From contig OY759222.1 of NCBI GenBank assembly GCA_963662175.1, positions 3,392,713 to 3,456,712 of the forward strand: a DNA stretch of 64,000 nt. The letters are read 5' to 3'. The notes under the pieces were generated by a model. It saw only the letters and a list, made by a program, of their open reading frames with translations. It was not told where the DNA came from and did no database searches. Positions 1-10,551 of this stretch are shown here, in pieces (position 1 is the first letter of the stretch; every line of letters starts with the position of its first letter). The position numbers and the translations under genes are program-made. The DNA is from Aradus depressus. Lineage: Eukaryota; Arthropoda; Insecta; Hemiptera; Aradidae.

Positions 1-1749
1 ACAACCCCTCCTCCCGTTCAAAACTTTGGGACGCCACACACCTTTTTTTCCTATTTGGCTTTTAAAAATACTACATGTGAAATTTCATGACGATTCGCCC
101 ATTAGTTAATGAGTTAGCTCTATATTTATACTTAGGCCCCCCCACAACCCCCCCTCCCGATCAAAACTTTGGGACGCCACACACCTTATTTTTCTATTTG
201 GCTTTCAGGAATACTCCATGTGAAATTTCATGACGATTCGCCCATTAGTTAATGAGTTAGCTCTATATTTATACTTAGGCCACCCCACAACCCCCCCTCC
301 CGTTCAAAACTTTGGGACACCACACACCTTTTTTTCCTATTTGGCTTTTAAAAATACTACGTGAAATTTCATGACGATTCGCCCATTAGTTAATGAGTTA
401 GCTCTATATTTATACTTAGGCCCCCCCACAACCCCCCCTCCCGTTCAAAACTTTGGGACGCCACACACCTTATTTTTCTATTTGGCCTTCAGGAATACTC
501 CATGTGAAATTACGTGACAATCCGACCAACCGTTAAAGAATTAGCTCTATATTTATACTTAGGCCCCCCCACAACCCCCCCTCCCGTTCAAAACTTTGGG
601 ACGCCACACACCTTTTTTTCCTATTTGGCTTTTAAAAATACTACGTGAAATTTCATGACGATTCGCCCATTAGTTAATGAGTTAGCTCTATATTTATACT
701 TAGGCCCCCCCACAACCCCCCCTCCCGTACAAAACTTTGGGACGCCACACACCTTTTTTTCCTACTTGGCTTTTAAAAAGACTACGTGTGAAATTTCATG
801 ACGATTCGCCCATTAGTTAATGAGTTAGCTCTATATTTATACTTAGGCCACCCCACAACCCCCCCTCCCGTTCAAAACTTTGGGACACCACACACCTTTT
901 TTTCCTATTTGGCTTTTAAAAATACTACGTGAAATTTCATGACGATTCGCCCATTAGTTAATGAGTTAGCTCTATATTTATACTTAGGCCCCCCCACAAC
1001 CCCCCCTCCCGTTCAAAACTTTGGGACGCCACACACCTTATTTTTCTATTTGGCCTTCAGGAATACTCCATGTGAAATTACGTGACAATCCGACCAACCG
1101 TTAAAGAATTAGCTCTATATTTATACTTAGGCCCCCCCACAACCCCCCCTCCCGTTCAAAACTTTGGGACGCCACACACCTTTTTTTCCTATTTGGCTTT
1201 TAAAAATACTACGTGAAATTTCATGACGATTCGCCCATTAGTTAATGAGTTAGCTCTATATTTATACTTAGGCCCCCCCACAACCCCCCCTCCCGTACAA
1301 AACTTTGGGACGCCACACACCTTTTTTTCCTACTTGGCTTTTAAAAAGACTACGTGTGAAATTTCATGACGATTCGCCCATTAGTTAATGAGTTAGCTCT
1401 ATATTTATACTTAGGGCCCCCTTACAACCCCCCCTCCCGATCAAAACTTTGGGACGCCACACACCTTTTTTTCTTGTCTGGCTTTTAAAAAGACTACCTG
1501 TAAAATTTCATGACAATTCGCCCATTAGTTAATGGGTTAGCTCTATATTTATACTTAGGCCCCCCCACTACCCCCCCTCCCGATCAAAATTTTGGGACGC
1601 CACATAGCCTATTATTCAATCGGGCTCAAAAGAATGCTACATGGGCAGTTTCATAAAAATCCGTCCAGCGGTTTGGGCGTGATGCTGGAACAAACATACA
1701 TACAAACAAACAAACAAACCCCGTTTCAGCTTTATTAATATAAATAGTT
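1..1749 (-). mobile_element. Helitron-like element, internal ~142 bp tandem array (left edge cut)
   Basis: Tandem units of about 142-143 bp fill most of this stretch. Each contains a C-rich tract, a conserved 'caaaactttgggacgccaca' block and the block 'gttagctctatatttatac'. The array ends at about 1610-1749 in a terminal module: a segment with 'ccagcggtttgggcgtgatg', then (acaa)n, then 'ccgtttcagctttattaata'. Read on the minus strand, this module is the same 5' end seen at 20957 and 2834. The TC dinucleotide expected at the tip is degraded here. The element runs on the minus strand and continues beyond the left edge of the window. It is called Helitron-like because related copies have a TC start, a 3' hairpin and a CTAG end. 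No Rep/helicase gene is present, so it would be non-autonomous. Confidence 0.65.
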
Positions 1750-2834
1750 ACTACACCCCCCCACAACCCCCCCTCCCGTTCAAAACCTTGGGACGCCACA
1801 CACCTTTTTTTCCTATTTGGCTTTTAAAAATACTACATGTGAAATTTCATGACGATTCGCCCATTAGTTAATGAGTTAGCTCTATATTTATACTTAGGCC
1901 CCCCCACTACCCTCCCCCCTCCCGTAAAAAATTTTGAGCCGTCACACCGCTTATTTTTCTATTTGGTCTTCAGGAATACTCCATGTGAAATTTCGTGACA
2001 ATCCGACCAACCGTTAAAGAGTTAGCTCTATATTTATACTTAGGCCACCCCACAACCCCCCCTCCCGTTCAAAACTTTGGGACGCCACACACCTTTTTTT
2101 CCTATTTGGCTTTTAAAAATACTACATGTGAAATTTCATGACGATTCGCCCATTAGTTAATGAGTTAGCTCTATATTTATACTTAGGCCCCCCCCACTAC
2201 CCCCCTCCCGTAAAAAATTTTGAGCCGTCACACCGCCTATTTTTTTTATTTGGTCTTCAGGAATACTACATGTGAAACTTCGTGACAATCCGACCAACTG
2301 TTAAAGAGTTAGCTCTATATTTATACTTAGGCCCCCCCACAACCCCCCCTCCCGTTCAAAACTTTGGGACGCCACACACCTTTTTTTCCTAATTGGCTTT
2401 TAAAAACACTACATGTGAAATTTCATGACGATTCGCCCATTAGTTCATGAGTTAGCTCTATGTTTATACTTAGGCCCCCCCACAACCCCCCCTGCCGTTC
2501 AAAACTTTGGGACGCCACACACCTTTTTTTCCTGTTTGGCTTTTTAAAAGACTACGTGTGAAATTTCATGACAATTTGACCATTAGTTAATGAGTTAGCA
2601 CTATTTATATACTTAGGCCCCCCTTACAACTCCCCCTCCCGATCAAAATTTTGGGACGCCACATAGCCTATTATTCAATCGGGCTCAAAAAATGCTACAT
2701 GGGAAGTTTCATAAAAATCCGTCCAGCGGTTTGGGCGTGATGCTGCAACAAACATAAATACATACATACATACAAACAAAAAAACAAACATACAAACAAA
2801 CAAACAAACCCCGTTTCAGCTTTATTAATATAGA
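1750..2834 (-). mobile_element. Helitron-like element, second ~142 bp array with intact 5' end
   Basis: The same tandem unit resumes directly after the degraded end at 1749 and runs to a well-preserved terminal module. On the minus strand the element starts A|TCTATATTAATAAAGCTGAA at 2834, followed by a (GTTT)n tract and the GGACGG block. The two modules (1749 and 2834) point the same way, so this is a head-to-tail or nested pair. The units here are more diverged than in the first array (for example 'gagccgtcacaccg' variants near 1936 and 2222). No coding potential is seen. Confidence 0.6.
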
Positions 2835-3010
2835 TTATATCACAATGTACACAAGTTTTAATTTGTGTTCATATCTATACATACATCTTTTTTTTTTGGC
2901 ATTTTTCTTCCATAGTGGATCGGTGTCACCATATTTAAAGTCAGTCTGAACGTTGTGCTGACGTTGGCATAATCCGAAACCAACACACTCTATGGCTCTG
3001 TCAGTTAACA
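2835..3010 (+). repeat. 176 bp repeat, inverted copy at 9374-9553
   Basis: This segment is repeated nearly exactly, in inverted orientation, at about 9364-9553. It carries a poly-T run, 'tccatagtggatcggtgtca' and a block 'gtgctgacgttggcataatc' followed by CCGAAACC. That block resembles a decayed hammerhead-ribozyme core (CTGANGA, stem II, GAAA), but the conserved last A of CTGANGA is T here and stem III is not formed. With the satellite next to it, it makes the two flanks of 3.0-9.5 kb partly inverted copies of each other. Confidence 0.6.
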
Positions 3011-5660
3011 AATATTAAATCTATAAACCGTTGAAAAGCGAGAAATTTGAAGAATGGAGTCTACCGAGCTCAGGATCGCCACTTAGAAATCTAGCTGAGG
3101 CACTTAGGTCAGATGTTTTAATCGGGAAGTTAAAAATAACTTTGAGCACTTCGTCCTTCGGATGGGACATTAAGCGATGATCCAGGGCTTTTTCGAATGT
3201 GAGGTACTCGATAATGAGACGTATGTTATGTAAATAAACCTGGGTAGGTCAATTTCTACTTAGGTCGAAAGCCTTGAGCACGTCGTCCTTCGGATGGGAC
3301 TTTCCGGATGAATCTGAATCTGTCGTATCAGTTTTAACAATTATTAAGCCTATAAACCGTTAAATAGCGCAAATTTTTTGAAAAACATTTTTATTCTGAT
3401 TTTTGTGTAGGATTCAGATAATCCGGTCGTTCTCTATCAGTTATAACAAATATTAAATCTATAAACCGTTAAAAAGCGAGAAATTTCAAGAATGGAGTCT
3501 ACCGAGCTCAGGATCGCCACTTAGAAATCTCGTTGAGGCACTTAGGTCAGATGTTTTAATCGGGAAGCTAAAAATAACTTTGAGCACGTCGTCCTTCGGA
3601 TGGGACATTAAGCAATGATCCAGGGCTTTTTCGAATGTGAGGTACTCGATAATGAGACGTATGTTATGTAAATAAACCTGGTTAGGTGAAATTTCACTTA
3701 GGTTGAAAATAGCCTTGAGCACGTCGTCCGTCGGATGGGACTTTTCGGATATATCTGATTCTGTCGTATCAGTTTTAACAGTTATTAAGCCTATAAACCG
3801 TTAAATAGCGTAATTTTTTGAAAAACATTTTTATTTTGATTTTTGTGTAGGATTCAGATAATCCGGTCGTTCTCTATCAGTTTTAACAAATATTAAATCT
3901 ATAAACCGTTAAAAAGCGAGAAATTTCAAGAATGGAGTCTACCGAGCTCAGGATCGCCACTTAGAAATCTAGTTGAGGCACTTAGGTCAGATGTTTTAAT
4001 CGGGAAGCTAAAAATAACTTTGAGCACGTCGTCCTTCGGATGGGACATTAAGCAATGATCCAGGGCTTTTTCGAATGTGAGGTACTCGATAATGAGACGT
4101 ATGTTATGTAAATAAACCTGGGAAGGTCAATTTCTACTTAGGTCGAAAGCCTTGAGCACGTCGTCCTTCGGATGGGACTTTCCGGATGAATCTGAATCTG
4201 TCGTATCAGTTTTAACAATTATTAAGCCTATAAACCGTTAAATAGCGGGAATTTTTTGAAAAACATTTTTATTTTGATTTTTGTGTAGGATTCAGATAAT
4301 CCGGTCGTTCTCTATCAGTTTTAACAAATATTAAATCTATAAACCGTTAAAAAGCGAGAAATTTCAAGAATGGAGTCTACCGAGCTCAGGATCGCCACTT
4401 AGAAATCTAGTTGAGGCACTTAGGTCAGATGTTTTAATCGGGAAGCTAAAAATAACTTTGAGCACGTCGTCCTTCGGATGGGACATTAAGCAATGATCCA
4501 GGGCTTTTTCGAATGTGAGGTACTCGATAATGAGACGTATGTTATGTAAATAAACCTGGGAAGGTCAATTTCTACTTAGGTCGAAAGCCTTGAGCACGTC
4601 GTCCTTCGGATGGGACTTTCCGGATGAATCTGAATCTGTCGTATCAGTTTTAACAATTATTAAGCCTATAAACCGTTAAATAGCGCAAATTTTTTGAAAA
4701 ACATTTTTATTTTGATTTTTGTGTAGGATTCAGATAATCCGGTCGTTCTTTATCAGTTTTAACAAATATTAAATCTATAAACCGTTAAAAAGCGAGAAAT
4801 TTCAAGAATGGAGTCTACCGAGCTCAGGATCGCCACTTAGAAATCTAGTTGAGGCACTTAGGTCAGATGTTTTAATCGGGAAGTGAATAATAACTATGAG
4901 CACGTCGTCCTTCGGATGGGACTTTAAGCGATGTTCCAGGAATTTTTCGAATGTGAGGTACTCGATAATGAGACGTATGTTATGTAAATAAACCTGGGTA
5001 GGTGAAATTTCACTTAGGTTGAAAATAGCCTTGAGCACGTCGTCCTTCGGATGGGACTTTCCGGATAAATCTGAATCTGTCGTATCAGTTTTAACAATTA
5101 TTAAGCCTATAAACCGTTAAATAGCGCAAATTTTTTGAAAAACATTTTTATTTTGATTTTTGTGTAGGATTCAGATAATCCGGTCGTTCTCTATCAGTTT
5201 TAACAAATATTAAATCTATAAACCGTTAAAAAGCGAGAAATTTCAAGAATGGAGTCTACCGAGCTCAGGATCGCCACTTAGAAATCTAGTTGAGGCACTT
5301 AGGTCAGATGTTTCAATCGGGAAGTTAAAAAACACTTTAAGCACGTCGTCCTTCGGATGGGACTTTAAGCGATGATCCAGGGCTTTTTCGAATGTGAGGT
5401 ACTCGATAATGAGACGTATGTTATGTAAATAAACCTGGTTAGGTGAAATTTCACTTAGGTTGAAAATAGTCTTGAGCACGTCGTCCGTCGGATGGGACTT
5501 TTCGGATATATCTGATTCTGTCGTATCAGTTTTAACAATTATTAAGCCTATAAACCGTTAAATAGCGTGAATTTTTTGAAAAACATTTTTATTTTGATTT
5601 TTGTGTAGGATTCAGATAATCCGGTCGTTCTCTATCAGTTTTAACAAATATTAAATCTAT
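3011..5660 (-). repeat. ~439 bp satellite, six tandem copies, SINE-related
   Basis: The landmark 'ctaccgagctcaggatcgcc' recurs at 3061, 3499, 3939, 4377, 4815 and 5256, giving a period of 438-441 bp. Each unit contains two copies of a 'cgtcgtccttcggatgggac' block. That block, and the neighbouring 'gagctcaggatcg', 'gaggcacttag' and 'ggtactcgataa' motifs, match in the same order the tRNA-derived SINE at 63410-63752 (there 'gagctcaaggtcg', 'gaggctcttag', 'cgccgtccttcggatgggac', 'ggtactagttaa'). The unit therefore looks like a diverged, tandemised SINE. Short conserved reading frames of 78 codons on the minus strand are by-products of the repeat and are not called as genes. Confidence 0.8.
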
Positions 5661-8600
5661 AGCAGTTATACCCGGCGTTGCCCGGGGAACTTTGATTTTT
5701 CTCCCAATATCTTCTATAACGCTATTCAGTTCCTCGACAGTACATTCATGATGTTATAATTTTCAATTATTCATACGGAATAAGGCTTATAGTCCTTCAG
5801 CTGTTGTAACGCTAGTAAGTTTTTAGGACCCCTGGGCACCACAGCTAGTATGCGCCTTTCAACGGCGGAAGCCACACCTAGTGAATACTTAGCATCGCTG
5901 GACGTGCTAGTCAGTGCGTACTTAAGAACGTTTGTGACCACAGCTAGTATGTGGCTTGCAACGCTGAGCACCACAGCTAGTACGTAGTAGGGAATGCTGG
6001 GCATCATAGCTAGTATGTGCCTTGCGACGGCGGACCCAACAGCTAGTACGTAGTTAGGAACGCTGGTCACCACAGCTAGTATGTGCCTCGCAACAGCGGA
6101 CCCCACCCTTCGGCTATCTTGGTCAACCTTATTAAGCCTGGCCTCGAGGTCTACCACTCTGGTGCTGAGCTCTAGGTTGGACCGCTCCAGAGTCCCACAC
6201 CTCGCGTCTAGAGCGGCAAACTGCCCTTCTATGGAGCCGAGCCTCCGTTCCACTTCCACGATGGCCTCTCCATTTGCAGTCACCGTCCTTATCAAGTCCC
6301 TCTGTTCCTCCTGCATTTGTGTCACCCTGACGAGCAGTTCTTTGAGGAGGGACTCTTCAGATCGGCCCTTCTGAGGAGTAGCAGGACGCTCGTCAACTGG
6401 TACTGCCCTCTTGGACGCCGCACACTGCGGGCAACTCCAAGATTTTTTTTGTGATTTCAAAAATTGGATGTCCGTGTCCTTGAGCCCCGAACATTGCCCA
6501 TGAAAAATGTGGGAGCACCAATTGCACTCGATACCAGAGCCGTCGCGGGGCACGGTCATGTGACATTTTGAGCATTTGCCCATATTTATAATTTGACAAA
6601 AAATAAAGTAACAAATAGTAATAATAAAATAAAATTAATAAAAATTTAAAAAATTATATAAAATATAAGAATTTAGATAGGAAAACAATTTAAGAGGAAA
6701 TTAAAATAATTACTGTAAAAATTTTAAATAACAAAGAGTGACACTGATAATGATTAGGAAAAAAAAGAAAAAAAAAAGTTAAATAATACCAGATAGACAA
6801 AGAAAGAAATGAAGAGGATGTAGATTGAAGTAATAAATAATAAGATGATAGGTTCCAGAAAGGATTAGAAGTATACGAAAAAAATAAATAAATAACTGAA
6901 CACTGGACTGAGGAAGTAAAGTCTAAAGAAAATAAGAAGGCAGAGCGCACCAAAATACCTGTGTACACAGCGGGAGCTGGACTGATACTCCTGGGCATCA
7001 CAGCTAGTATGCTTTTGCAACGACGGACCCCACAGCTAGTACGTAATTAGGAACGCTGGGCCCTACAGGTAGTAGGTGCCTTGCAACTGCGAACCCCACA
7101 GATAGTATGTAGTTAGAACCACAGGGCATCACAGCTAGTATGAGTTTTGCAACGGCGGACCCCACAGCTAGTACCTACGAGTGAAAAACGCTGGGCCACA
7201 CTGCTAGCGCCTTGCAACAGCAGACCCCACAGCTAGTACGTAATTAGAAACGCTGGGCATTACAGCTAGTAAATGTCTTATAGGTGCCTTGCAACAGCGA
7301 ACCCCACAGCCAGTACATAGTTAGGAACGCTGGGGCTGAGCACTACAGCTAGTAAGTACCTTGCAACAGCGGACCCCACAGCTAGTACGATATTAGGAAC
7401 GCTGGACATCACAGCTAGTAAATGTCTTGCAACAGTGAACCCCACAGCGAATACATAGTTACTACTACTACATGTGAAATTCATGACAATCCGATTCATG
7501 ACAATACGACCAACCGTTAATGAGCTAACTCTATATGTATATTTAGCCCCCCCCACAACCCTCCTTCCTGTTCAAAATTTTGGGCCGTCACACACCTAAT
7601 ATTTCTATTTGACCTTAGGAATACTACATGTGAAATTTCATGACAATTCGACCATTAGTTAATGAGTTAGCACTATTTATATACGTAGGCCCCCCTTACA
7701 ACCCCCCCTCCCGATCAAAACTTTGGAACGCCACACACCTTATTTTTCTTTTTGGCCTTCAGGAATACTCCATGTGAAATTTCGTGACAATCCGACCAAC
7801 CGTTAAAGAGTTAGCTCTATATTTATACTTAGGCCCCCCACAACCCCCCCTCCCGTTCAAAACTTTGGGACGCCACACACCTTTTTTTCCTATTTGGCTT
7901 TTAAAAATACTACATGTGAAATTTCATGACGATTCGCCCATTAGTTAATGAGTTAGCTCTATATTTATACTTAGGCCCCCCCAACTACCCCCCCCTCCCG
8001 TAAAAACTTTTGAGCCGTCACACCGCCTTTTTTTCTATTTGGTCTTCAGGAATACTCCATGTGAAATTTCGTGACAATCCGACCAACCGTTAAAGAGTTA
8101 GCTCTATATTTATACTTAGGCCCCCCCACAACCCCCCCTCCCGTTCAAAACTTTGGGACACCACACACCTTTTTTTCCTATTTGGCTTTTAAAAATACTA
8201 CGTGAAATTTCATGACGATTCGCCCATTAGTTAATGAGTTAGCTCTATATTTATACTTAGGCCCCCCCACAACCCCCCCTCCCGTTCAAAACTTTGGGAC
8301 GCCACACACCATATTTTTCTATTTGGCCTTCAGGAATACTCCATGTGAAATTTCGTGACAATCCGACCAACCGTTAAAGAATTAGCTCTATATTTATACT
8401 TAGGCCCCCCCACAACCCCCCCTCCCGTTCAAAACTTTGGGACGCCACACACCTCATTTTTCTATTCGGCCTTCAGGAATACTCCATGTGAAATTTCGTG
8501 ACAATCCGACCAACCGTTAAAGAATTAGCTCTATATTTATACTTAGGCCCCCCCACAACCCCCCTTCCCGTTCAAAACTTTGGAACGCCACACACCTTTT

Positions 8601-8729
8601 TTTCCTATTTGGCTTTTAAAAATACTACGTGAAATTTCATGACGATTCGCCCATAAGTTCATGAGTTAGCTCTATATTTATACTTAGGCCCCCCTACACC
8701 CCCTCCCGTTCAAAACTTTGGGACGCCAC
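5661..8729 (-). mobile_element. Helitron-like element with 142 bp array, 66 bp array and inserted gene fragment
   Basis: Read on the minus strand, this starts with ~142 bp units (8729 to about 7490) and passes into a 66 bp minisatellite (about 7460-6980). It is then interrupted by a non-repetitive AT-rich and coding piece (about 6975-6108), returns to the minisatellite (6105-5820) and ends at 5661. The end consists of 'gaataaggcttatagtcctt', a spacer and a GC hairpin 'ccccgggcaacgccgggtat', close to the 3' ends at 20956 and 25891. The last bases read GCTAT rather than GCTAG, so this end is slightly decayed. The 5' terminal module is missing at 8729, where the array joins satellite sequence directly. 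Confidence 0.6.
5771..6583 (-). CDS. PHD-finger plus coiled-coil protein fragment fused to minisatellite
   Basis: This frame of 270 codons starts at an ATG following an AT-rich leader (6584-6975). Residues 4-54 form a PHD-type zinc finger with the C4HC3 ligands at C4, C7, C20, C23, H28, C31, C51 and C54. Residues about 70-155 are charged and heptad-like (LLVRVTQMQEEQRDLI onward), as in a coiled coil. From about residue 158 the frame runs into the 66 bp minisatellite and reads hydrophobic repeats such as VGSAVARHILAVV. A PHD finger followed by a coiled coil is typical of ORF1 proteins of some insect non-LTR retrotransposons and of some host chromatin proteins; which of the two cannot be decided here. 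The repeat-derived tail indicates a truncated copy carried inside a Helitron-like element, so a functional product is doubtful. Confidence 0.55.
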   Translation of the reverse strand: MGKCSKCHMTVPRDGSGIECNWCSHIFHGQCSGLKDTDIQFLKSQKKSWSCPQCAASKRAVPVDERPATPQKGRSEESLLKELLVRVTQMQEEQRDLIRTVTANGEAIVEVERRLGSIEGQFAALDARCGTLERSNLELSTRVVDLEARLNKVDQDSRRVGSAVARHILAVVTSVPNYVLAVGSAVARHILAMMPSIPYYVLAVVLSVASHILAVVTNVLKYALTSTSSDAKYSLGVASAVERRILAVVPRGPKNLLALQQLKDYKPYSV

Positions 8730-9363
8730 ACACATTTTTCGATCATAGCTTAAAGCCCAATCCGAAGGACGACGTGCTCAAATTTATTTTTATTTTCCCG
8801 ATTAAAACATCTGACCTAAGTGACTCGGCTAGATTTCTAAATGGCGATCCTGAGCTCGGAAGACTCCATTCTTCAAATTTCTCGCTTTTAAACGGTTTTT
8901 AGATTTAATATTTGTTAAAACTGATGAACAACCGGGATATCCGATTCCTACACAAAAATTGAAATAAAATGTTTTTCGAAAAAGTTGGGCGAAATCCCAT
9001 TTATCAAACTTCTCGCTTTTTAACGGTTTATAGACTTAATATTAGTTAAAACTGATAGACAGATTCAGATATATCAGGAAAGTCCCATCCGAAGGACGAC
9101 GTGCTCAATGTTTTTTGACCCTAAGTGAAATTTCAGCTTCCCAGGTTTAGATACATAACATTCGACTCATTATCCAGTACCTGACATACGAAAAGGCCCT
9201 CGATCATAGCTTGAAGTCCAATCCGAAGGACGACGTGCTCAAATTTATTTTTATCTTCTCAATTAAAACATCTGACCTAAGTGCCTTGGCTAGATTCCTA
9301 AATGGCGATCCTGAGCTCGGTAGACTCCATTCTTCAAATTTCTTGCTTTTCAACGGTTTATAG
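8730..9363 (+). repeat. SINE-related satellite units, plus orientation
   Basis: This holds about one and a half units of the ~439-465 bp satellite, inverted relative to 3011-5660. Landmarks are 'ccgaaggacgacgtgctcaa' at about 8761, 9086 and 9222, and 'ggcgatcctgagctcgg' at about 8843 and 9304. It lies between the end of the Helitron-like array and the inverted 176 bp repeat. Confidence 0.75.
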
Positions 9364-9553
9364 ATTTAATATTTGTTAACTGACAGAGCCATAGAGTGTG
9401 CTGGTTTCGGATTATGCCAACGTCAGCACAACCTTCAGACTGACTTTAAATATGGTGACACCGATCCACTATGGAAGAAAAATGCCAAAAAAAAAAAGAT
9501 GTATGTATAGATATGAACACAAATTAAAACTTGTGTACATTGTGATATAATCT
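9364..9553 (-). repeat. Inverted copy of the 2835-3010 repeat
   Basis: The reverse complement matches 2835-3010 almost base for base, including the poly-A/poly-T run and the 'gattatgccaacgtcagcac' block, which is a decayed hammerhead-like core on the minus strand. After it the satellite resumes ('tctggcgatcctgagctcga') and is broken at 9587 by the LTR retrotransposon. Confidence 0.6.
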
Positions 9554-9587
9554 GGCGATCCTGAGCTCGATAAACTCCATATGTATG

Positions 9588-10039
9588 TGTTCAATTACGA
9601 CTATTGAGCTTAGCCAGCGCCCCCCACTATGGTCCCTACGCCACGGCTAGCTCGCTCGCTATCCCCACTACTCCCGGTCCAGCGACCAGTCGTTCACCAC
9701 AGCCTGACCGGGATGCATCTTACCCCAGTCAGCATTTCGTCCAACGCAGCCTGGCCCTGTATACATCTCACATATGAAGACTCCCCCGTGAGGACCCCCT
9801 CCTATCTCGTCTATCATCACGGACCACCAAGGAGCGACACAGCCGAATCGACCAGAACATTCTGTTTACAGTGATCAAGTAACATTCATTTCAATTTACT
9901 TATTGTGTTCCATATAGAGTTCTTATTTTCACTATTTCCGCATTTATTCCTCACATATTTTACTCCCCTATCATTCTGGGTTCTTCATGGTTATCGGGCC
10001 TTTGCTCACAACGTTAAGTGTCCGACCCTGACCCAAACA
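9588..10039 (+). repeat. 5' LTR of BEL/Pao element
   Basis: This is 452 bp, begins TGTTCAATTACGA and ends CCCAAACA. It is identical in length to the 3' LTR and differs at about six positions (for example the C/T at the end of 'catttattc', and ggacc versus gtacc). An 81-codon open frame inside it is also present in the 3' LTR and is regarded as chance. Confidence 0.95.
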
Positions 10040-10043
10040 TTTA

Positions 10044-10060
10044 TGGTGCCCCGGGTGAGG
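10044..10060 (+). promoter_or_regulatory. Putative tRNA primer-binding site
   Basis: The sequence tggtgccccgggtgagg begins four bases after the 5' LTR. TGG complements the CCA tail of a tRNA, and the 17-base length is usual for reverse-transcriptase priming. I cannot name the tRNA without a search. Confidence 0.7.
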
Positions 10061-10551
10061 AATATTGTAGAAATCTCTCTTCATCACTTTTATTCAGTGT
10101 CTCATCTTTTTTCATTTATTCATTCATTATGAATTTTTATATAATATTTCAGTCAATGTTGTATTTCATAGGAGCTCGACCTATGGCAGCCAAATAATCC
10201 CTCGCTTTAATCCTACGTTAGACAACATACTTTGTAATAATAAGTGCAAGTATATTACAAACACTTGTCCGACCACAGTAATCCTCTATAAGGATTAGGT
10301 CTCCTAGTTTCTAATCACTTATGCTCATAACATATGTACACATTTATATTATATACATATATATTTTATAAACATGTTATAACATATGCATAATCATATT
10401 AACATATTATAACATATGCATAATCATATTAACATATTATATATTATATACATATGCATAACCATTGACATTTTCTTGATTGTGTGTCCTGAACGGATCA
10501 TTATTTTCCAAATTATATTTTCTATTGTTTACTCACCAGATTGATAGTCAC
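10061..10551 (+). other. Leader of the BEL/Pao element
   Basis: This is untranslated sequence between the primer-binding site and the polyprotein. It is AT-rich and includes a short direct repeat around 10375-10445 built from 'ataacatatgcataatcat'. The polyprotein frame is open upstream to 10480, but that extension is AT-rich and unlike gag, so I place the start at the paired ATGs at 10552/10555. Confidence 0.6.

Noticed and set aside
3486..5479. Three similar 78-codon frames on the minus strand
   Set aside because: They lie at the same place in successive satellite units, have no recognisable domain, and other units carry stops; they are repeat by-products.
6690..7001. 103-codon minus-strand frame upstream of the PHD protein
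   Set aside because: Low-complexity F/S/L-rich translation of AT-rich leader sequence.
9629..9874. 81-codon frame, repeated at 16229-16474
   Set aside because: Both are inside the LTRs and identical because the LTRs are; no known protein.
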